From Rugamonas brunnea (lineage in GTDB: Bacteria > Pseudomonadota > Gammaproteobacteria > Burkholderiales > Burkholderiaceae_D), in assembly GCF_014042345.1 (NCBI RefSeq), contig NZ_JACEZT010000014.1, positions 62,001-126,000 on the forward strand: a DNA stretch of 64,000 nt, given 5' to 3'. Of this stretch, positions 23,854-32,770 are shown in pieces. The notes beneath the pieces are model-generated. The model was not told the DNA's origin. It saw only the letters and a list, made by a program, of their open reading frames with translations, and made no database searches. Within the stretch, counting starts at the first letter, position 1, and each line of letters starts with the position of its first letter. The translations under genes and the position numbers were made by a program.

Positions 23854-25230
23854 TTAGATGGCCTGGGCCAGCTGCTCGGCGATACCGATGTAATTGGCCG
23901 GCGTCATGGCCAGCAGCAGGTCCTTGGCGTCCTGCGGGATGGCCAGGCCGGTGATGAACTCACGCAGCGCGTCCTTGGAGATGCCTTTGCCGCGGGTCAG
24001 TTCCTTGAGCTGCTCGTAGGGGTTGGCGATGCCGTAGCGGCGCATCACGGTCTGCACCGGCTCGGCCAGCACTTCCCAGTTGGCGTCCAGGTCGGCCGCC
24101 AGGCGGGCCGGGTTCACTTCCAGCTTGTTCAGGCCGCGCAGGCAGCTGTCGTAGGCCAGCAGCGTGTAGCCGAAGCCCACGCCGATGTTGCGCAGTACGG
24201 TCGAATCGGTCAGGTCGCGCTGCATGCGCGAGACGGGCAGTTTTTCCGACAGGTGCTTGAGCACAGCGTTGGCCAGGCCCAGGTTGCCTTCCGAGTTTTC
24301 GAAGTCGATCGGGTTGACCTTGTGCGGCATGGTCGACGAGCCGATCTCGCCGGCCTTGGTCTTCTGCTTGAAGTAGCCCAGCGAGACGTAGCTCCAGATG
24401 TCGCGGTTCAGGTCCAGCAGGATGGTGTTGGCGCGGGCGAAGGCGTCGAACAGTTCGGCCATGTAGTCGTGCGGTTCGATCTGGATGGTGTACGGGTTGA
24501 ACACCAGGCCCAGGCGCTGCTCGATCACGTTCTGCGAGAACGCGGGCCAGTCGAAGCCGGGGTAGGCCGACAGGTGGGCGTTGTAGTTGCCGACGGCGCC
24601 GTTCATCTTGCCCAGGATTTCCACCTGCTCGATGCGCTTGATGGCGCGCTGCAGGCGGGCCACCACGTTGGCCATTTCCTTGCCCAGCGTGGTCGGGCTG
24701 GCGGTCTGGCCGTGGGTGCGCGACAGCATTGGCAGGGCCGCGTTGGCGTGCGCGATCTCGGTCAGCTTGGCGATCACCGCTTGCAGGGCCGGCAGCATCA
24801 CGCCGTCGCGGGCCGCTTTCAGCATCATGCCGTGCGAGGTGTTGTTGATGTCTTCCGAGGTGCAGGCGAAGTGGATGAACTCGGACGCGGCCACCAGCTC
24901 CGGCATGTCCTTGACCTGTTCCTTGAGCCAGTATTCGACGGCCTTGACGTCGTGGTTGGTGACCGCTTCGATCTCCTTGATGCGGGCCGCGTCTTCCTCC
25001 GAGAACTCGTGGGCGATCTTGTCGAGCAGGCTCATGGCCTCATGCGAGAACGGCTTGATCTCGTCGAAACCGGCCAGCGACAGCGCCTGCAGCCACGAAA
25101 TCTCCACCTTGACGCGGTGGTGCATGAAGCCCGATTCGGACAGGATGGGACGCAGCTTGTCGGTCTTGGCGGCGTAGCGGCCGTCGAGCGGGGACAGGGC
25201 CGACAGCGTGGAGTAAGGAGTAGTAGTCAT
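23854..25230 (-). CDS. purB: adenylosuccinate lyase
   Basis: Cleaves SAICAR to AICAR and adenylosuccinate to AMP, each releasing fumarate, in purine synthesis. The 458-residue length is that of the E. coli-like class. The superfamily signature SSTMPHKVNPIDFENSEGN is at about 298-316, carrying the flexible catalytic loop with its serine; the N-terminal LSPLDGRYAAKTDKLRPILS and the catalytic histidine segment SRTHGQTASPTTLG (about 170-183) are also present. The ATG at 25230 leads directly into the conserved LSPLDGRY. Monocistronic; 224 bases from a divergent gene. Confidence 0.97.
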   Translation of the reverse strand: MTTTPYSTLSALSPLDGRYAAKTDKLRPILSESGFMHHRVKVEISWLQALSLAGFDEIKPFSHEAMSLLDKIAHEFSEEDAARIKEIEAVTNHDVKAVEYWLKEQVKDMPELVAASEFIHFACTSEDINNTSHGMMLKAARDGVMLPALQAVIAKLTEIAHANAALPMLSRTHGQTASPTTLGKEMANVVARLQRAIKRIEQVEILGKMNGAVGNYNAHLSAYPGFDWPAFSQNVIEQRLGLVFNPYTIQIEPHDYMAELFDAFARANTILLDLNRDIWSYVSLGYFKQKTKAGEIGSSTMPHKVNPIDFENSEGNLGLANAVLKHLSEKLPVSRMQRDLTDSTVLRNIGVGFGYTLLAYDSCLRGLNKLEVNPARLAADLDANWEVLAEPVQTVMRRYGIANPYEQLKELTRGKGISKDALREFITGLAIPQDAKDLLLAMTPANYIGIAEQLAQAI

Positions 25231-25454
25231 GGACAGGGCAGCAGAAGTTAAGAAAACCAGGAAAACATCGGTGCGGCGGGGCGCTCAGGCCGGGCCAGCG
25301 AGGCTGGCGACGCCGCCCAAGCGCGGGCAAACCCGCATTTTACCATTGGCCGGGCCGGGCCGGCTGTTGCGGCGCCACGCCGGCTTGACCATGCGCGCCG
25401 CCATCCCGATGGCCCGATGCTATACTGTTACCTAATCTTCTACTCGTAGCGTCT

Positions 25455-26063
25455 ATGAAACTCATCGGTTCCCTCGCCAGTCCTTATGTACGCAAAGTCC
25501 GTGTCGTGTTAGCGGAAAAGAAGCTCGACTATCAGTTTGAACTCGAAAATGTGTGGGCCTCCGAGACCACCATCCAGAAACTGAACCCGCTGGGCAAGGT
25601 CCCGAGCCTGATCATGGAGGATGGCACGGTGATGATCGACTCGCGCGTGATGGTCGAGTATCTCGACACGCTCACGCCCGTGTGCAAGCTGCTGCCGCCC
25701 AACGGCCGCGAGCGCGCCGACATCAAGTGCTGGGAAGCGCTGGCCGACGGCGTGCTGGACGCGGGCGTGCTGGTGCGCCTGGAGCGCACGCTGCGCCCGC
25801 CCGAGCAGCAGAGCGAGGACTGGATCGTGCGCCAGTTGCGTAAGGTGGAACTGGGCCTGGCGTCGATGGCCGACAAGCTGGGCGACCAGCCGTACTGCGC
25901 CGGCATCCATTATTCGCTGGCCGACGTGGCCGTTGGCTGCGCGCTGGGCTGGCTCACCTTCCGCTTCCCGGAAATCGACTGGCGCGACACCCACCCGAAC
26001 CTGGCCCGCCTGCACGACAAGCTGGCCGAGCGGCCATCGTTCAAGGACACGGTGCCGCAGTAA
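25455..26063 (+). CDS. yibF: glutathione S-transferase, YibF-like
   Basis: A 202-residue protein with an N-terminal thioredoxin-like domain starting MKLIGSLASPYVRKVRVVLAEK and a helical C-terminal domain with EALADGVLDAGV and QQSEDW, which line up with E. coli YibF. The cis-proline region is KVPSLIMEDG and the glutathione-binding acidic-serine pair is DSRVMVEYLD. The active-site residue at the first helix is Ser/Pro (SPYVRK) rather than Cys. A perfect TATACT -10 lies at 25421-25426. The LacI-type regulator gene follows after only 7 bases, so both may share a transcript. Physiological substrate unknown. Confidence 0.88.
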   Translation: MKLIGSLASPYVRKVRVVLAEKKLDYQFELENVWASETTIQKLNPLGKVPSLIMEDGTVMIDSRVMVEYLDTLTPVCKLLPPNGRERADIKCWEALADGVLDAGVLVRLERTLRPPEQQSEDWIVRQLRKVELGLASMADKLGDQPYCAGIHYSLADVAVGCALGWLTFRFPEIDWRDTHPNLARLHDKLAERPSFKDTVPQ

Positions 26064-26070
26064 GCGCGCC

Positions 26071-27141
26071 ATGCCCAAGACGCCGCCGCGGCCAGCGGCA
26101 GACCAACCCAGCCCGGCGCAGCAACAGCGGCTGCAGATGGCCGACATCGCCCGCCTGGCGGGCGTGTCCACGTCCACCGTCTCGCGCGCGCTGAGCGGCA
26201 GCTCGCTGGTCAACGACGAGACCCGGGCCCGCATCATGGAGCTGGCCCGCTCGCTCAAGTACACCATCAACATCGGCGCGCAGAACCTGCGCCTCAAGCA
26301 GAACCGCACCATCGGCGTGGTGATCCCGTTCGACTCGGCCACGCGCCAGCACCTGACCGATCCCTTCTTCCTGGCCATGCTGGGCAGCCTGGCCGACGCG
26401 CTCACCGAGCAGGGCTTCGACATGCTGGTGAGCCGGGTCGACGCCGAGCAGCTCGACGCGGCCGCCGCGCCGTTCGACACGGGCCGCGTGATCGGCGTGG
26501 TGCTGATCGGCCAGTGGCGCCACCACGACCAGCTCAATCAACTGGCGGCGCGCCATGTGCCCATGGTGGTGTGGGGCGCGCAATTGCCGCAGCAGTTGTA
26601 CTGCACCGTCGGCGGCGACAACGTGGCCGGCGGCCGGCTGGCCACGGCCCACCTGCTGCAGCAGGGCCGGCGCCGCATCGCCTTCCTGGGCGACACGGGA
26701 CTGCCCGAGGTGGCCCAGCGCTACCAGGGTTATACGGAGGCGCTGGCCGCCGCCGGCCTGGCGCCCGATCCGCAATTGCAGGTGGACGTGTCGTTCCTGC
26801 CGCAGGCGGGCGGCGAGGGCGTGCTGGAACTGCGCCGCCGCGGCGTCGAGTTCGACGCCGTGTTCGCGTGCAGCGATCTGCTGGCCATGACGGCCGTGAA
26901 TACGCTGCGCCAGCATGGCGTGGACGTGCCGGCGCAGGTGGCCGTGGTCGGCTACGACGATATCGAGCTGTCCAGCTATTTCCATCCCCCGCTCAGTTCC
27001 GTGCGCCAGCCCATGCGCGAGGCGGGCCGCGCGCTCGTCGCGGCGCTGCTGGAACTGACCGAAGGCCGGCCCGCGCCTTCGCGCCTGCTGCCCACCGAGC
27101 TCGTCGTGCGCGACAGCAGCGTGGCACCGACTTCCCGCTGA
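26071..27141 (+). CDS. suxR: LacI-family regulator of the sucrose locus (SuxR-like)
   Basis: A 356-residue repressor. The N-terminal helix-turn-helix MADIARLAGVSTSTVSRALS (about 23-42) and hinge helix (about 60-72, GAQNLRLKQ) bind palindromic DNA; the rest is a periplasmic-binding-protein-like sugar domain with IGVVIPFD, DNVAGGRLATAHLL and DVPAQVAVVGYDDIELSSY. It stands upstream of the TonB receptor and sucrose genes in the same direction. Two LacI-type palindromes lie in the 347 bases that follow it, one overlapping the receptor promoter. Sucrose or a derivative as inducer is inferred from context. The start at 26071 has only GCGCGCC upstream, so translation may be coupled to the GST gene. 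Confidence 0.85.
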   Translation: MPKTPPRPAADQPSPAQQQRLQMADIARLAGVSTSTVSRALSGSSLVNDETRARIMELARSLKYTINIGAQNLRLKQNRTIGVVIPFDSATRQHLTDPFFLAMLGSLADALTEQGFDMLVSRVDAEQLDAAAAPFDTGRVIGVVLIGQWRHHDQLNQLAARHVPMVVWGAQLPQQLYCTVGGDNVAGGRLATAHLLQQGRRRIAFLGDTGLPEVAQRYQGYTEALAAAGLAPDPQLQVDVSFLPQAGGEGVLELRRRGVEFDAVFACSDLLAMTAVNTLRQHGVDVPAQVAVVGYDDIELSSYFHPPLSSVRQPMREAGRALVAALLELTEGRPAPSRLLPTELVVRDSSVAPTSR

Positions 27142-27180
27142 TCTTCCTTGCTGGCCCGGATAGTTGTGTACTCAACTATC

Positions 27181-27196
27181 TTGCAACCGTTTGCAA
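27181..27196. promoter_or_regulatory. upstream LacI-type operator
   Basis: ttgcaaccgtttgcaa is a near-perfect palindrome (14 of 16 positions) with a central CG as favoured by LacI-family proteins. Its centre is 160 bases upstream of the centre of the second operator, a distance compatible with DNA looping. The half site TTGCAA is shared with the second operator. Confidence 0.6.
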
Positions 27197-27339
27197 TTTT
27201 ATTTGCAAATAAGCGACATTTTTATGCTGCGGCGCAGCATATTTACTTGCGTTGCATCACATAATTCCCCAGTAGTTCAGTCCGCTTCATAGAGAGAAGC
27301 CTCCTTGCCTTCATTGCTTTCCGCATGCTGCGCCGCTCC

Positions 27340-27357
27340 ATTGCAATCGATTGCAAT
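27340..27357. promoter_or_regulatory. main LacI-type operator overlapping the receptor promoter
   Basis: attgcaatcgattgcaat is a perfect 18-base palindrome with central CG. Its right half contains TTGCAA (27351-27356), which with AATAAT at 27374-27379 forms a promoter with exactly 17 bases between boxes. A regulator bound here would cover the -35 box. Confidence 0.75.
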
Positions 27358-27379
27358 AATTTCGTAATCGGGGAATAAT
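27351..27379 (+). promoter_or_regulatory. promoter of the sucrose receptor gene
   Basis: -35 TTGCAA, 17-base spacer, -10 AATAAT. Transcription would start near 27386, leaving a leader of about 100 bases before the receptor ATG. Overlap with the operator supports repression by the neighbouring LacI-type protein. Confidence 0.55.
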
Positions 27380-27488
27380 GGCGCACCTGCTCAGTAATTC
27401 AGCACAATGACAACCGGCTCAACAGGTTGCGCTGAACGCGAGTCCAACCGCCGCCAAGACGCGGTGCATACACACCTGGAGGAGAACC

Positions 27489-29810
27489 ATGGAATCATCG
27501 AAAGTCAAACTGAGCGGCGTCGCCGCAGCCGTCGCGCTGGCCATGCTGCAGCTGGGCGCCGCCCACGCGCAGCAGGCTGATGCCGCCGCCCCGGCCGCCG
27601 CCCCCGCCGCTCCCGCCGCCCAGCCGGCCGATGGCCTGAACCTGGAGCGCATCGTCGTCACCGGCACCACCGGCGGCGCGACCAAGATGAAGTCCAGCGT
27701 TTCCATCTCCACCATGGACCCGGACGCCATCAAGCAGTCCGTGCCCACCAGCGCGGCCGAGGTGCTGCGCTCCGTGCCGGGCGTGCGCTCGGAATCGTCG
27801 GGCGGCGAAGGCAACGCCAACATCACCGTGCGCGGCGTGCCCATCTCGGCCGGCGGCGCGCGCTACGTGCAGATCCAGGAAGACGGCCTGCCCGTGCTGC
27901 AATCGGGCGACTTCAACTTCATCACGCCCGACAGCTATGTGAAGATCGACGGCACGCTGGACCACCTGGAAGTGGTGCGCGGCGGTTCGGCCTCCACCCT
28001 GGCCACCAACTCGCCGGGCGGCATCATCAACTTCATCAGCAAGACCGGCGAGGAGAAGGGCGGCCATATCGGCATCAGCCGCGGCCTCGGTTACGACGAG
28101 ACCCGCTACGATTTCGACTACGGCGCGCCGATCTCGGACAAGACCCGCTTCTTCATCGGCGGCCATTACCGCAGCGGCGAAGGCATCCGCAACACGGGCC
28201 TGAGCACGGAGAGCGGCGGCCAGATCCGCGGCAACGTCACCCATGACCTGGACAATGGTTTCATCCGCATCTCGTTCAAGCACCTGGACGACAAGTCGCC
28301 CACCGCGCTGCCGGTGCCGGTGCGCGTGGTGAACCAGCAGGTCACGGAGATCCCCGGCATCGATCCGCGCAAGGTCAGCTTCTACTCGCCGTACTGGGTG
28401 CGCGACGTGGTGCTGGACAAGAACAACAACCCCGTCTCCACCAACGTCAACGACGGCCTGCGCGTGAAGAGCGATGCGCTGGGCCTGGAAGGCTCGTTCG
28501 ACCTTGGCGGCGGCTGGACCCTGAGCGACAAGTTCCGCAAGGCCAGCAACAGCGGCCGCTTCGCCGGCGTGTTCCCGGCCGATAATGGCACCGTCGGCAG
28601 CTATGTGTTCGCCACGGGCCCCAACAAGGGCAAGGCCTACAACGGCCTGGCGTTCAACGCCGTCGTGTTCAACACCTCGATCGACGATGCCGGCAACACG
28701 CTGAACGACACCAAACTGTCCAAGACCTTCCAGCTGGCCGGCGGCGGCAAGCTGACCGGCACGGCCGGCCTGTACGCCTCGACCCAGCAACTGGGCCTGA
28801 CCTGGAACTTCAACCAGTACCTGCTGCAGGCGACCGGCGACAAACCGGCGCTGCTGCAAACGTCGAGCGCCACGCCAGGCTACGTGGGCCCGGCCTGGGG
28901 CGGCTGCTGCATGCGCGCCGTGGACATGGAGTACAAGCTGACATCGCCGTACCTGAACGTGGGCTTTGAACAGGGCCCGCTCAATGTGGACGCCAGCGTG
29001 CGCCAGGACCGCCAGCGCGCCAGCGGCACGGCCAATATCGCCACCGCCGGCCTGCACTACGACGCCGCCAACACCCAGATGGTGGACTACAAGATCAACC
29101 ACAACTCGTACTCGGTGGGCGGCAACTATCGCCTGACCAAGGACCTGGCGCTGTTCGCCCGCGTCAGCGACGGTGTGGCCTTCAACGCCGATCGCATCCT
29201 GTTTGGCACCCCGCTGGACGGCACGGCGCCCATCAACATCAACACCGTCAAGCAGCTCGAAGGCGGCCTGAAATGGCGGCGCGGCGGCGTGAGCACCTTC
29301 GTCACGCTGTTCCAGGCCAAGACGGATGAGACCAACTACGAAGCGACCACCCAGCGCAGCACGGCCAACAGCTACGACGCCAAGGGCGTGGAACTGGAAG
29401 CGGCCTACAACGCGGGCGACTTTCGCGTCAACGGCGGCCTCACTTACACCGATGCCAAGATCACCGGCACCGCGCCTGGCGACGTGGCAGTGATCGGCAA
29501 CACGCCGCGCCGCCAGGCCAAGGTGGTGTACCAGCTGGCGCCGACCTACACCTGGAATGACCTGACGGTCGGCGGCAGCATCGTCGGCACCGGCAAGTCG
29601 TGGGCCGACGACGCCCACACCATCAACATGCCGGCCTACCAGGTGGTGAGCGCGTTCGTGAACTACCAGCTGTCGCAGCAGGCCGTGGTGTCGCTGAGCG
29701 CGAACAACCTGTTCGACAAGATCGGCTACACGGAAGTGGAAGGCGACGGCCACGCGGCGCGCTCCATCACCGGCCGCTCGGTGAAGCTGAGCCTCAACTA
29801 CGCCTTCTAA
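27489..29810 (+). CDS. suxA: TonB-dependent receptor for sucrose (SuxA-like)
   Basis: Outer-membrane energy-dependent importer of 773 residues. A signal peptide of about 28 residues ends in AHAQ; then an Ala/Pro-rich linker, a TonB-box-like LERIVVTG (about 54-61), the plug domain (about 70-180, with PTSAAEVLRSVPGVRSES and LDHLEVVRGGSASTLATNSP) and a 22-strand-type barrel ending in the aromatic C terminus SVKLSLNYAF. GGAGGAG lies just before the ATG. The placement upstream of amylosucrase, fructokinase and an MFS sugar carrier, with the LacI-type regulator in front, is that of the Xanthomonas/Caulobacter sucrose loci. Sucrose as ligand is by context; related maltodextrin receptors are the alternative. 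Confidence 0.85.
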   Translation: MESSKVKLSGVAAAVALAMLQLGAAHAQQADAAAPAAAPAAPAAQPADGLNLERIVVTGTTGGATKMKSSVSISTMDPDAIKQSVPTSAAEVLRSVPGVRSESSGGEGNANITVRGVPISAGGARYVQIQEDGLPVLQSGDFNFITPDSYVKIDGTLDHLEVVRGGSASTLATNSPGGIINFISKTGEEKGGHIGISRGLGYDETRYDFDYGAPISDKTRFFIGGHYRSGEGIRNTGLSTESGGQIRGNVTHDLDNGFIRISFKHLDDKSPTALPVPVRVVNQQVTEIPGIDPRKVSFYSPYWVRDVVLDKNNNPVSTNVNDGLRVKSDALGLEGSFDLGGGWTLSDKFRKASNSGRFAGVFPADNGTVGSYVFATGPNKGKAYNGLAFNAVVFNTSIDDAGNTLNDTKLSKTFQLAGGGKLTGTAGLYASTQQLGLTWNFNQYLLQATGDKPALLQTSSATPGYVGPAWGGCCMRAVDMEYKLTSPYLNVGFEQGPLNVDASVRQDRQRASGTANIATAGLHYDAANTQMVDYKINHNSYSVGGNYRLTKDLALFARVSDGVAFNADRILFGTPLDGTAPININTVKQLEGGLKWRRGGVSTFVTLFQAKTDETNYEATTQRSTANSYDAKGVELEAAYNAGDFRVNGGLTYTDAKITGTAPGDVAVIGNTPRRQAKVVYQLAPTYTWNDLTVGGSIVGTGKSWADDAHTINMPAYQVVSAFVNYQLSQQAVVSLSANNLFDKIGYTEVEGDGHAARSITGRSVKLSLNYAF

Positions 29811-29822
29811 GCAAGGCGCCCG

Positions 29823-29855
29823 GCGCGGCCCGCCAGTCGGCGGGCCGCGCTTTTT
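29823..29855 (+). terminator. terminator between the receptor and the metabolic genes
   Basis: gcgcggcccgcc, loop agtc and ggcgggccgcgc form a 12-base perfect stem followed by TTTTT. It separates the receptor gene from amylosucrase. Partial readthrough would give more receptor than enzyme. Confidence 0.9.
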
Positions 29856-29874
29856 CCCCACTCTTTCCCGCACC

Positions 29875-31767
29875 ATGACAACTCATTTGATTCCCGCCGA
29901 ACGCCTGCTGGCAGCGTTGCCGCCGTCGTTGCAGCTGGACGCCGCGCGCCGCCTGGCCGCCCACGAACCGGCCCTGCGCCGGCTGCTTGCCGGTCTGTAT
30001 GGTGGCCACCCCGGCTTCGACGCCTGGCTGGGCGACCTGATGGAAAACCTGGGTCAGCTGTACGCGGCCCGCCCGGAAGGGCTGCGCGCTCTGGACGCCG
30101 CGCGCGCCGTCGAGCCGGACTGGTTCCTCAGCCAGCGCATGCTCGGCTACTGCGCCTACGTGCAGAACTTCGGCGGCGACCTGCAAGGCGTGGCGCGCCA
30201 GATTCCGCACCTGCAGGCCATGGGCGTGAGCTATCTGCACCTGCTGCCGTTCCTGCGTGCGCGCGCCGGCGAGAACGACGGCGGCTTCGCCGTGGCCAGC
30301 TTCGACGAGGTGCAGCCGGAACTGGGCAGCAATGCCGACCTGGAAGCGCTGACGGCGCAACTGCGGGTGGCCGGCATCAGCCTGTGCTCGGACTTCATCC
30401 TCAACCACGTGGCCGATGACCACGTATGGGCGCAGGGTGCACGCGCCGGCGACGCGGCCATGCGCGCCATGTTCCATGTATTCCCGGACCGCGCCATGCC
30501 GGACCGCTACGAGCGCACGCTGGGCCAGGTGTTTCCCCAAGTCGCGCCCGGCAATTTCACGCAGGTCGAGGCGCTGGACGGCTGGGTGTGGACCACGTTC
30601 TACCCCTACCAGTGGGACCTGAACTATGCCAACCCGGCCGTGTTCGCGGCCATGGCGGCAACCCTGCTGCGGCTGGCCAATCGCGGCATCGAAGTGTTCC
30701 GGCTCGACTCCACCGCCTTCCTGTGGAAGCGCGAAGGCAGCAACTGCATGAACCAGCCGGAGGCGCACCAGCTGCTGCAAGCCATGCGCGCCATCGTCGA
30801 CATCGTGGCGCCCGGCGTGCTGCTCAAGGCCGAGGCCATCGTGCCCACGCGCGAGCTGCCCGCCTATTTTGGCTCGGACCAGGCGCCCGAGTGCCACATC
30901 GCCTACCACAGCAGCCTGATGGCGGCCGGCTGGGCCGCCATGGCCGAGCAGGACGCCGGCCTGCTGCGCGCCGTGGCCGCCAACACGCCGGCCCTGCCGC
31001 CGGCGGCCAGCTGGCTCAGTTACGTGCGCTGCCACGACGACATCGGCTGGAACGTGCTGCGCGCGGAAGCGGGCGCGGATGGGCAGGACCCGAACGCCCG
31101 GCTGGCGCGCGTGGCCCAGTTCTTCGCCGGCGCGAACGGCAGCTATGCGCGCGGCGCCGCCTTCCAGAGCAGCGATCCGAACGCGGCCCATGGCAGCAAC
31201 GGCATGGCCGCCTCGCTGGCCGGGCTGGAATCGGCCGACACGGCCGGCGAGCGCGAACTGGCGCTGCGACGCGTGCTGCTGCTGCATGGCCTGGCGCTCA
31301 GCTTCGGCGCGCTGCCGGTGCTGTATATGGGCGATGAACTGGCCCAGACCAACGACTACAGCTACACGGCGCGTCCGCAGCACGCCATGGACAGCCGCTG
31401 GCTGCAGCGGCCCCGCTTCGACCGCGAACGCTGGGCCGTCCGCCATGACGCCAGTACCATCCCGGGCCGCATGTACGGCGCGCTGCGCCAGCTGATCCTG
31501 CAGCGGCGGCGCCACGACGCGCTGGCCGCCGGCGCGCCGCGCGCCGTGCTGGACGCAGGCCACCCGGCCGTGCTGTCGCTGGCGCGCGGCCCGCAGCTGC
31601 TGGTGCTGATGAATTTCTCCGGCCAGGCCCACACGGTGGCGCTGGACGGCGACTGGACGTGCTGCCAGGACGGCCGCATACTGACTAAGGAAACGACGCT
31701 GGAACCGTGGGCCATGTTGTGGCTGGAGCGGCCCGCCGGACAGACTCACACGGAGCGCACGGCATGA
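29875..31767 (+). CDS. amylosucrase (GH13 subfamily 4)
   Basis: Transfers the glucosyl part of sucrose onto an alpha-1,4-glucan and frees fructose. The 630-residue length and the lack of a signal peptide fit the cytoplasmic amylosucrases. Catalytic residues appear in the expected order: the nucleophile in VFRLDSTAFLWK (Asp278), acid/base in LLKAEAIVP (Glu320) and the transition-state stabiliser pair in RCHDDIGW (His387-Asp388). The N-terminal helical domain and LPFLRARAGENDGGFAVASF are typical too. It is followed with a 4-base overlap by a fructokinase which would use the fructose. Sucrose hydrolase is the close alternative, since the two differ by few residues. Confidence 0.9.
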   Translation: MTTHLIPAERLLAALPPSLQLDAARRLAAHEPALRRLLAGLYGGHPGFDAWLGDLMENLGQLYAARPEGLRALDAARAVEPDWFLSQRMLGYCAYVQNFGGDLQGVARQIPHLQAMGVSYLHLLPFLRARAGENDGGFAVASFDEVQPELGSNADLEALTAQLRVAGISLCSDFILNHVADDHVWAQGARAGDAAMRAMFHVFPDRAMPDRYERTLGQVFPQVAPGNFTQVEALDGWVWTTFYPYQWDLNYANPAVFAAMAATLLRLANRGIEVFRLDSTAFLWKREGSNCMNQPEAHQLLQAMRAIVDIVAPGVLLKAEAIVPTRELPAYFGSDQAPECHIAYHSSLMAAGWAAMAEQDAGLLRAVAANTPALPPAASWLSYVRCHDDIGWNVLRAEAGADGQDPNARLARVAQFFAGANGSYARGAAFQSSDPNAAHGSNGMAASLAGLESADTAGERELALRRVLLLHGLALSFGALPVLYMGDELAQTNDYSYTARPQHAMDSRWLQRPRFDRERWAVRHDASTIPGRMYGALRQLILQRRRHDALAAGAPRAVLDAGHPAVLSLARGPQLLVLMNFSGQAHTVALDGDWTCCQDGRILTKETTLEPWAMLWLERPAGQTHTERTA

Positions 31768-31799
31768 ACGCGGCGCCATCAAAGGAAGGAAGGCACGGT

Positions 31800-32756
31800 A
31801 TGCACGGCAGCAAAGCGATCGCGGTGTTCGGCGAAGCCCTGGTGGACGATTTCATCACCGAGCAGGTGGTGGGCGGGGCGCCGTTCAACATGGCGCGCCA
31901 CCTGGCAGCGTTCGGCGAGCCGACGCTGATGATCACGCGCGTGGGACAGGACAAGAACGGCGCGCTGGTGCGCGCCGAATTCGAGCGCTACGGCATGCCG
32001 CAAACGGGCCTGCAAATCGATCCCACCGAAGCCACCGGCCGCGTGGTGGTGGAGCGCGGCGCCGACGGGCACCGCTTCATCATCCTGGCCGACCAGGCCT
32101 ACGATTACATCGAAACGGAGCCGGCGCTGGCGGCGCTGCGTGCCGTCGACCCCGGCGTGCTGTACTTCGGCACGCTGGCGCAGCGCAATCCGGCCAGCCG
32201 CGGCACCTTGCGCGCCATGCTGGCGGCGTCGCCGGCCAAGCGCTTCCTCGACCTGAACGTACGCGACGGCCAGGTGGTGGAGCGCAGCGTGTTCGAATCG
32301 CTGCACCAGGCCGACATCGTCAAGGTCAACGAGGAGGAATTGCAGGCGCTGTTCGACTGGTACACGCACGACCGGCCCGGCACGGCCGACGCCACCAGCC
32401 CGGCGCTGCACACGGCTTGTTCGCGCCTGCTACGCAACTTCTCGCTGGAAGGGCTGATCGTCACGCTGGGTCCGCGCGGCGCGATCCACTTCGGCGCCGA
32501 CGGGGTGATGACGGCCAGCCTGGCCAGCCATGCGCCGGCCCGCGTGGTGGACACGGTGGGCGCGGGCGACGCGTTCTCCGCCGTCTACCTGCACGGCCGC
32601 GCGCAGGGCTGGCCGCTGGCGTTGACGCTGGCGCGCGCCAACGAATTCGCCGGCGCCATCTGCGGCATCTCCGGCGCGGTGCCGCAGTCCATGGAGTTCT
32701 ACCAACCATGGCGCGCGCGCTGGCAGACCGGCGCCGCGACGCCGGCGGCATCCTGA
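31800..32756 (+). CDS. PfkB-family fructokinase
   Basis: Phosphorylates the fructose released from sucrose. 318 residues with the family entry motif VFGEALVDDFI, GGAPFNMARHLAAFG for sugar binding, and the C-terminal signature DTVGAGDAFSAVYLHG with the catalytic aspartate in GAGD. I use the ATG at 31800, preceded by aaggaaggaagg at 7 bases; an in-frame ATG at 31764 overlaps the amylosucrase stop (ATGA) and would add 12 residues without family similarity. Third gene of the locus, 14 bases ahead of the transporter. ADP-ribose or adenosine kinase roles are less likely given the context. Confidence 0.87.
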   Translation: MHGSKAIAVFGEALVDDFITEQVVGGAPFNMARHLAAFGEPTLMITRVGQDKNGALVRAEFERYGMPQTGLQIDPTEATGRVVVERGADGHRFIILADQAYDYIETEPALAALRAVDPGVLYFGTLAQRNPASRGTLRAMLAASPAKRFLDLNVRDGQVVERSVFESLHQADIVKVNEEELQALFDWYTHDRPGTADATSPALHTACSRLLRNFSLEGLIVTLGPRGAIHFGADGVMTASLASHAPARVVDTVGAGDAFSAVYLHGRAQGWPLALTLARANEFAGAICGISGAVPQSMEFYQPWRARWQTGAATPAAS

Positions 32757-32770
32757 ACGGAGGGACTGGC

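Larger units (their letters stand above)
27142..27488 (+). promoter_or_regulatory. regulatory intergenic region of the sucrose locus
   Basis: A 347-base non-coding stretch, A/T-rich in its first half, between the regulator and the receptor gene. It holds two LacI-type operators, a small palindrome atttgcaaat (27201-27210), a promoter overlapping the second operator, and a leader of about 100 bases ending in GGAGGAG just before the receptor ATG. I see no gene in it. Confidence 0.8.

Noticed and set aside
27495..29876. 793-codon minus-strand frame opposite the TonB receptor
   Set aside because: Shadow of the receptor; no family features, while the receptor has signal peptide, plug and barrel end.
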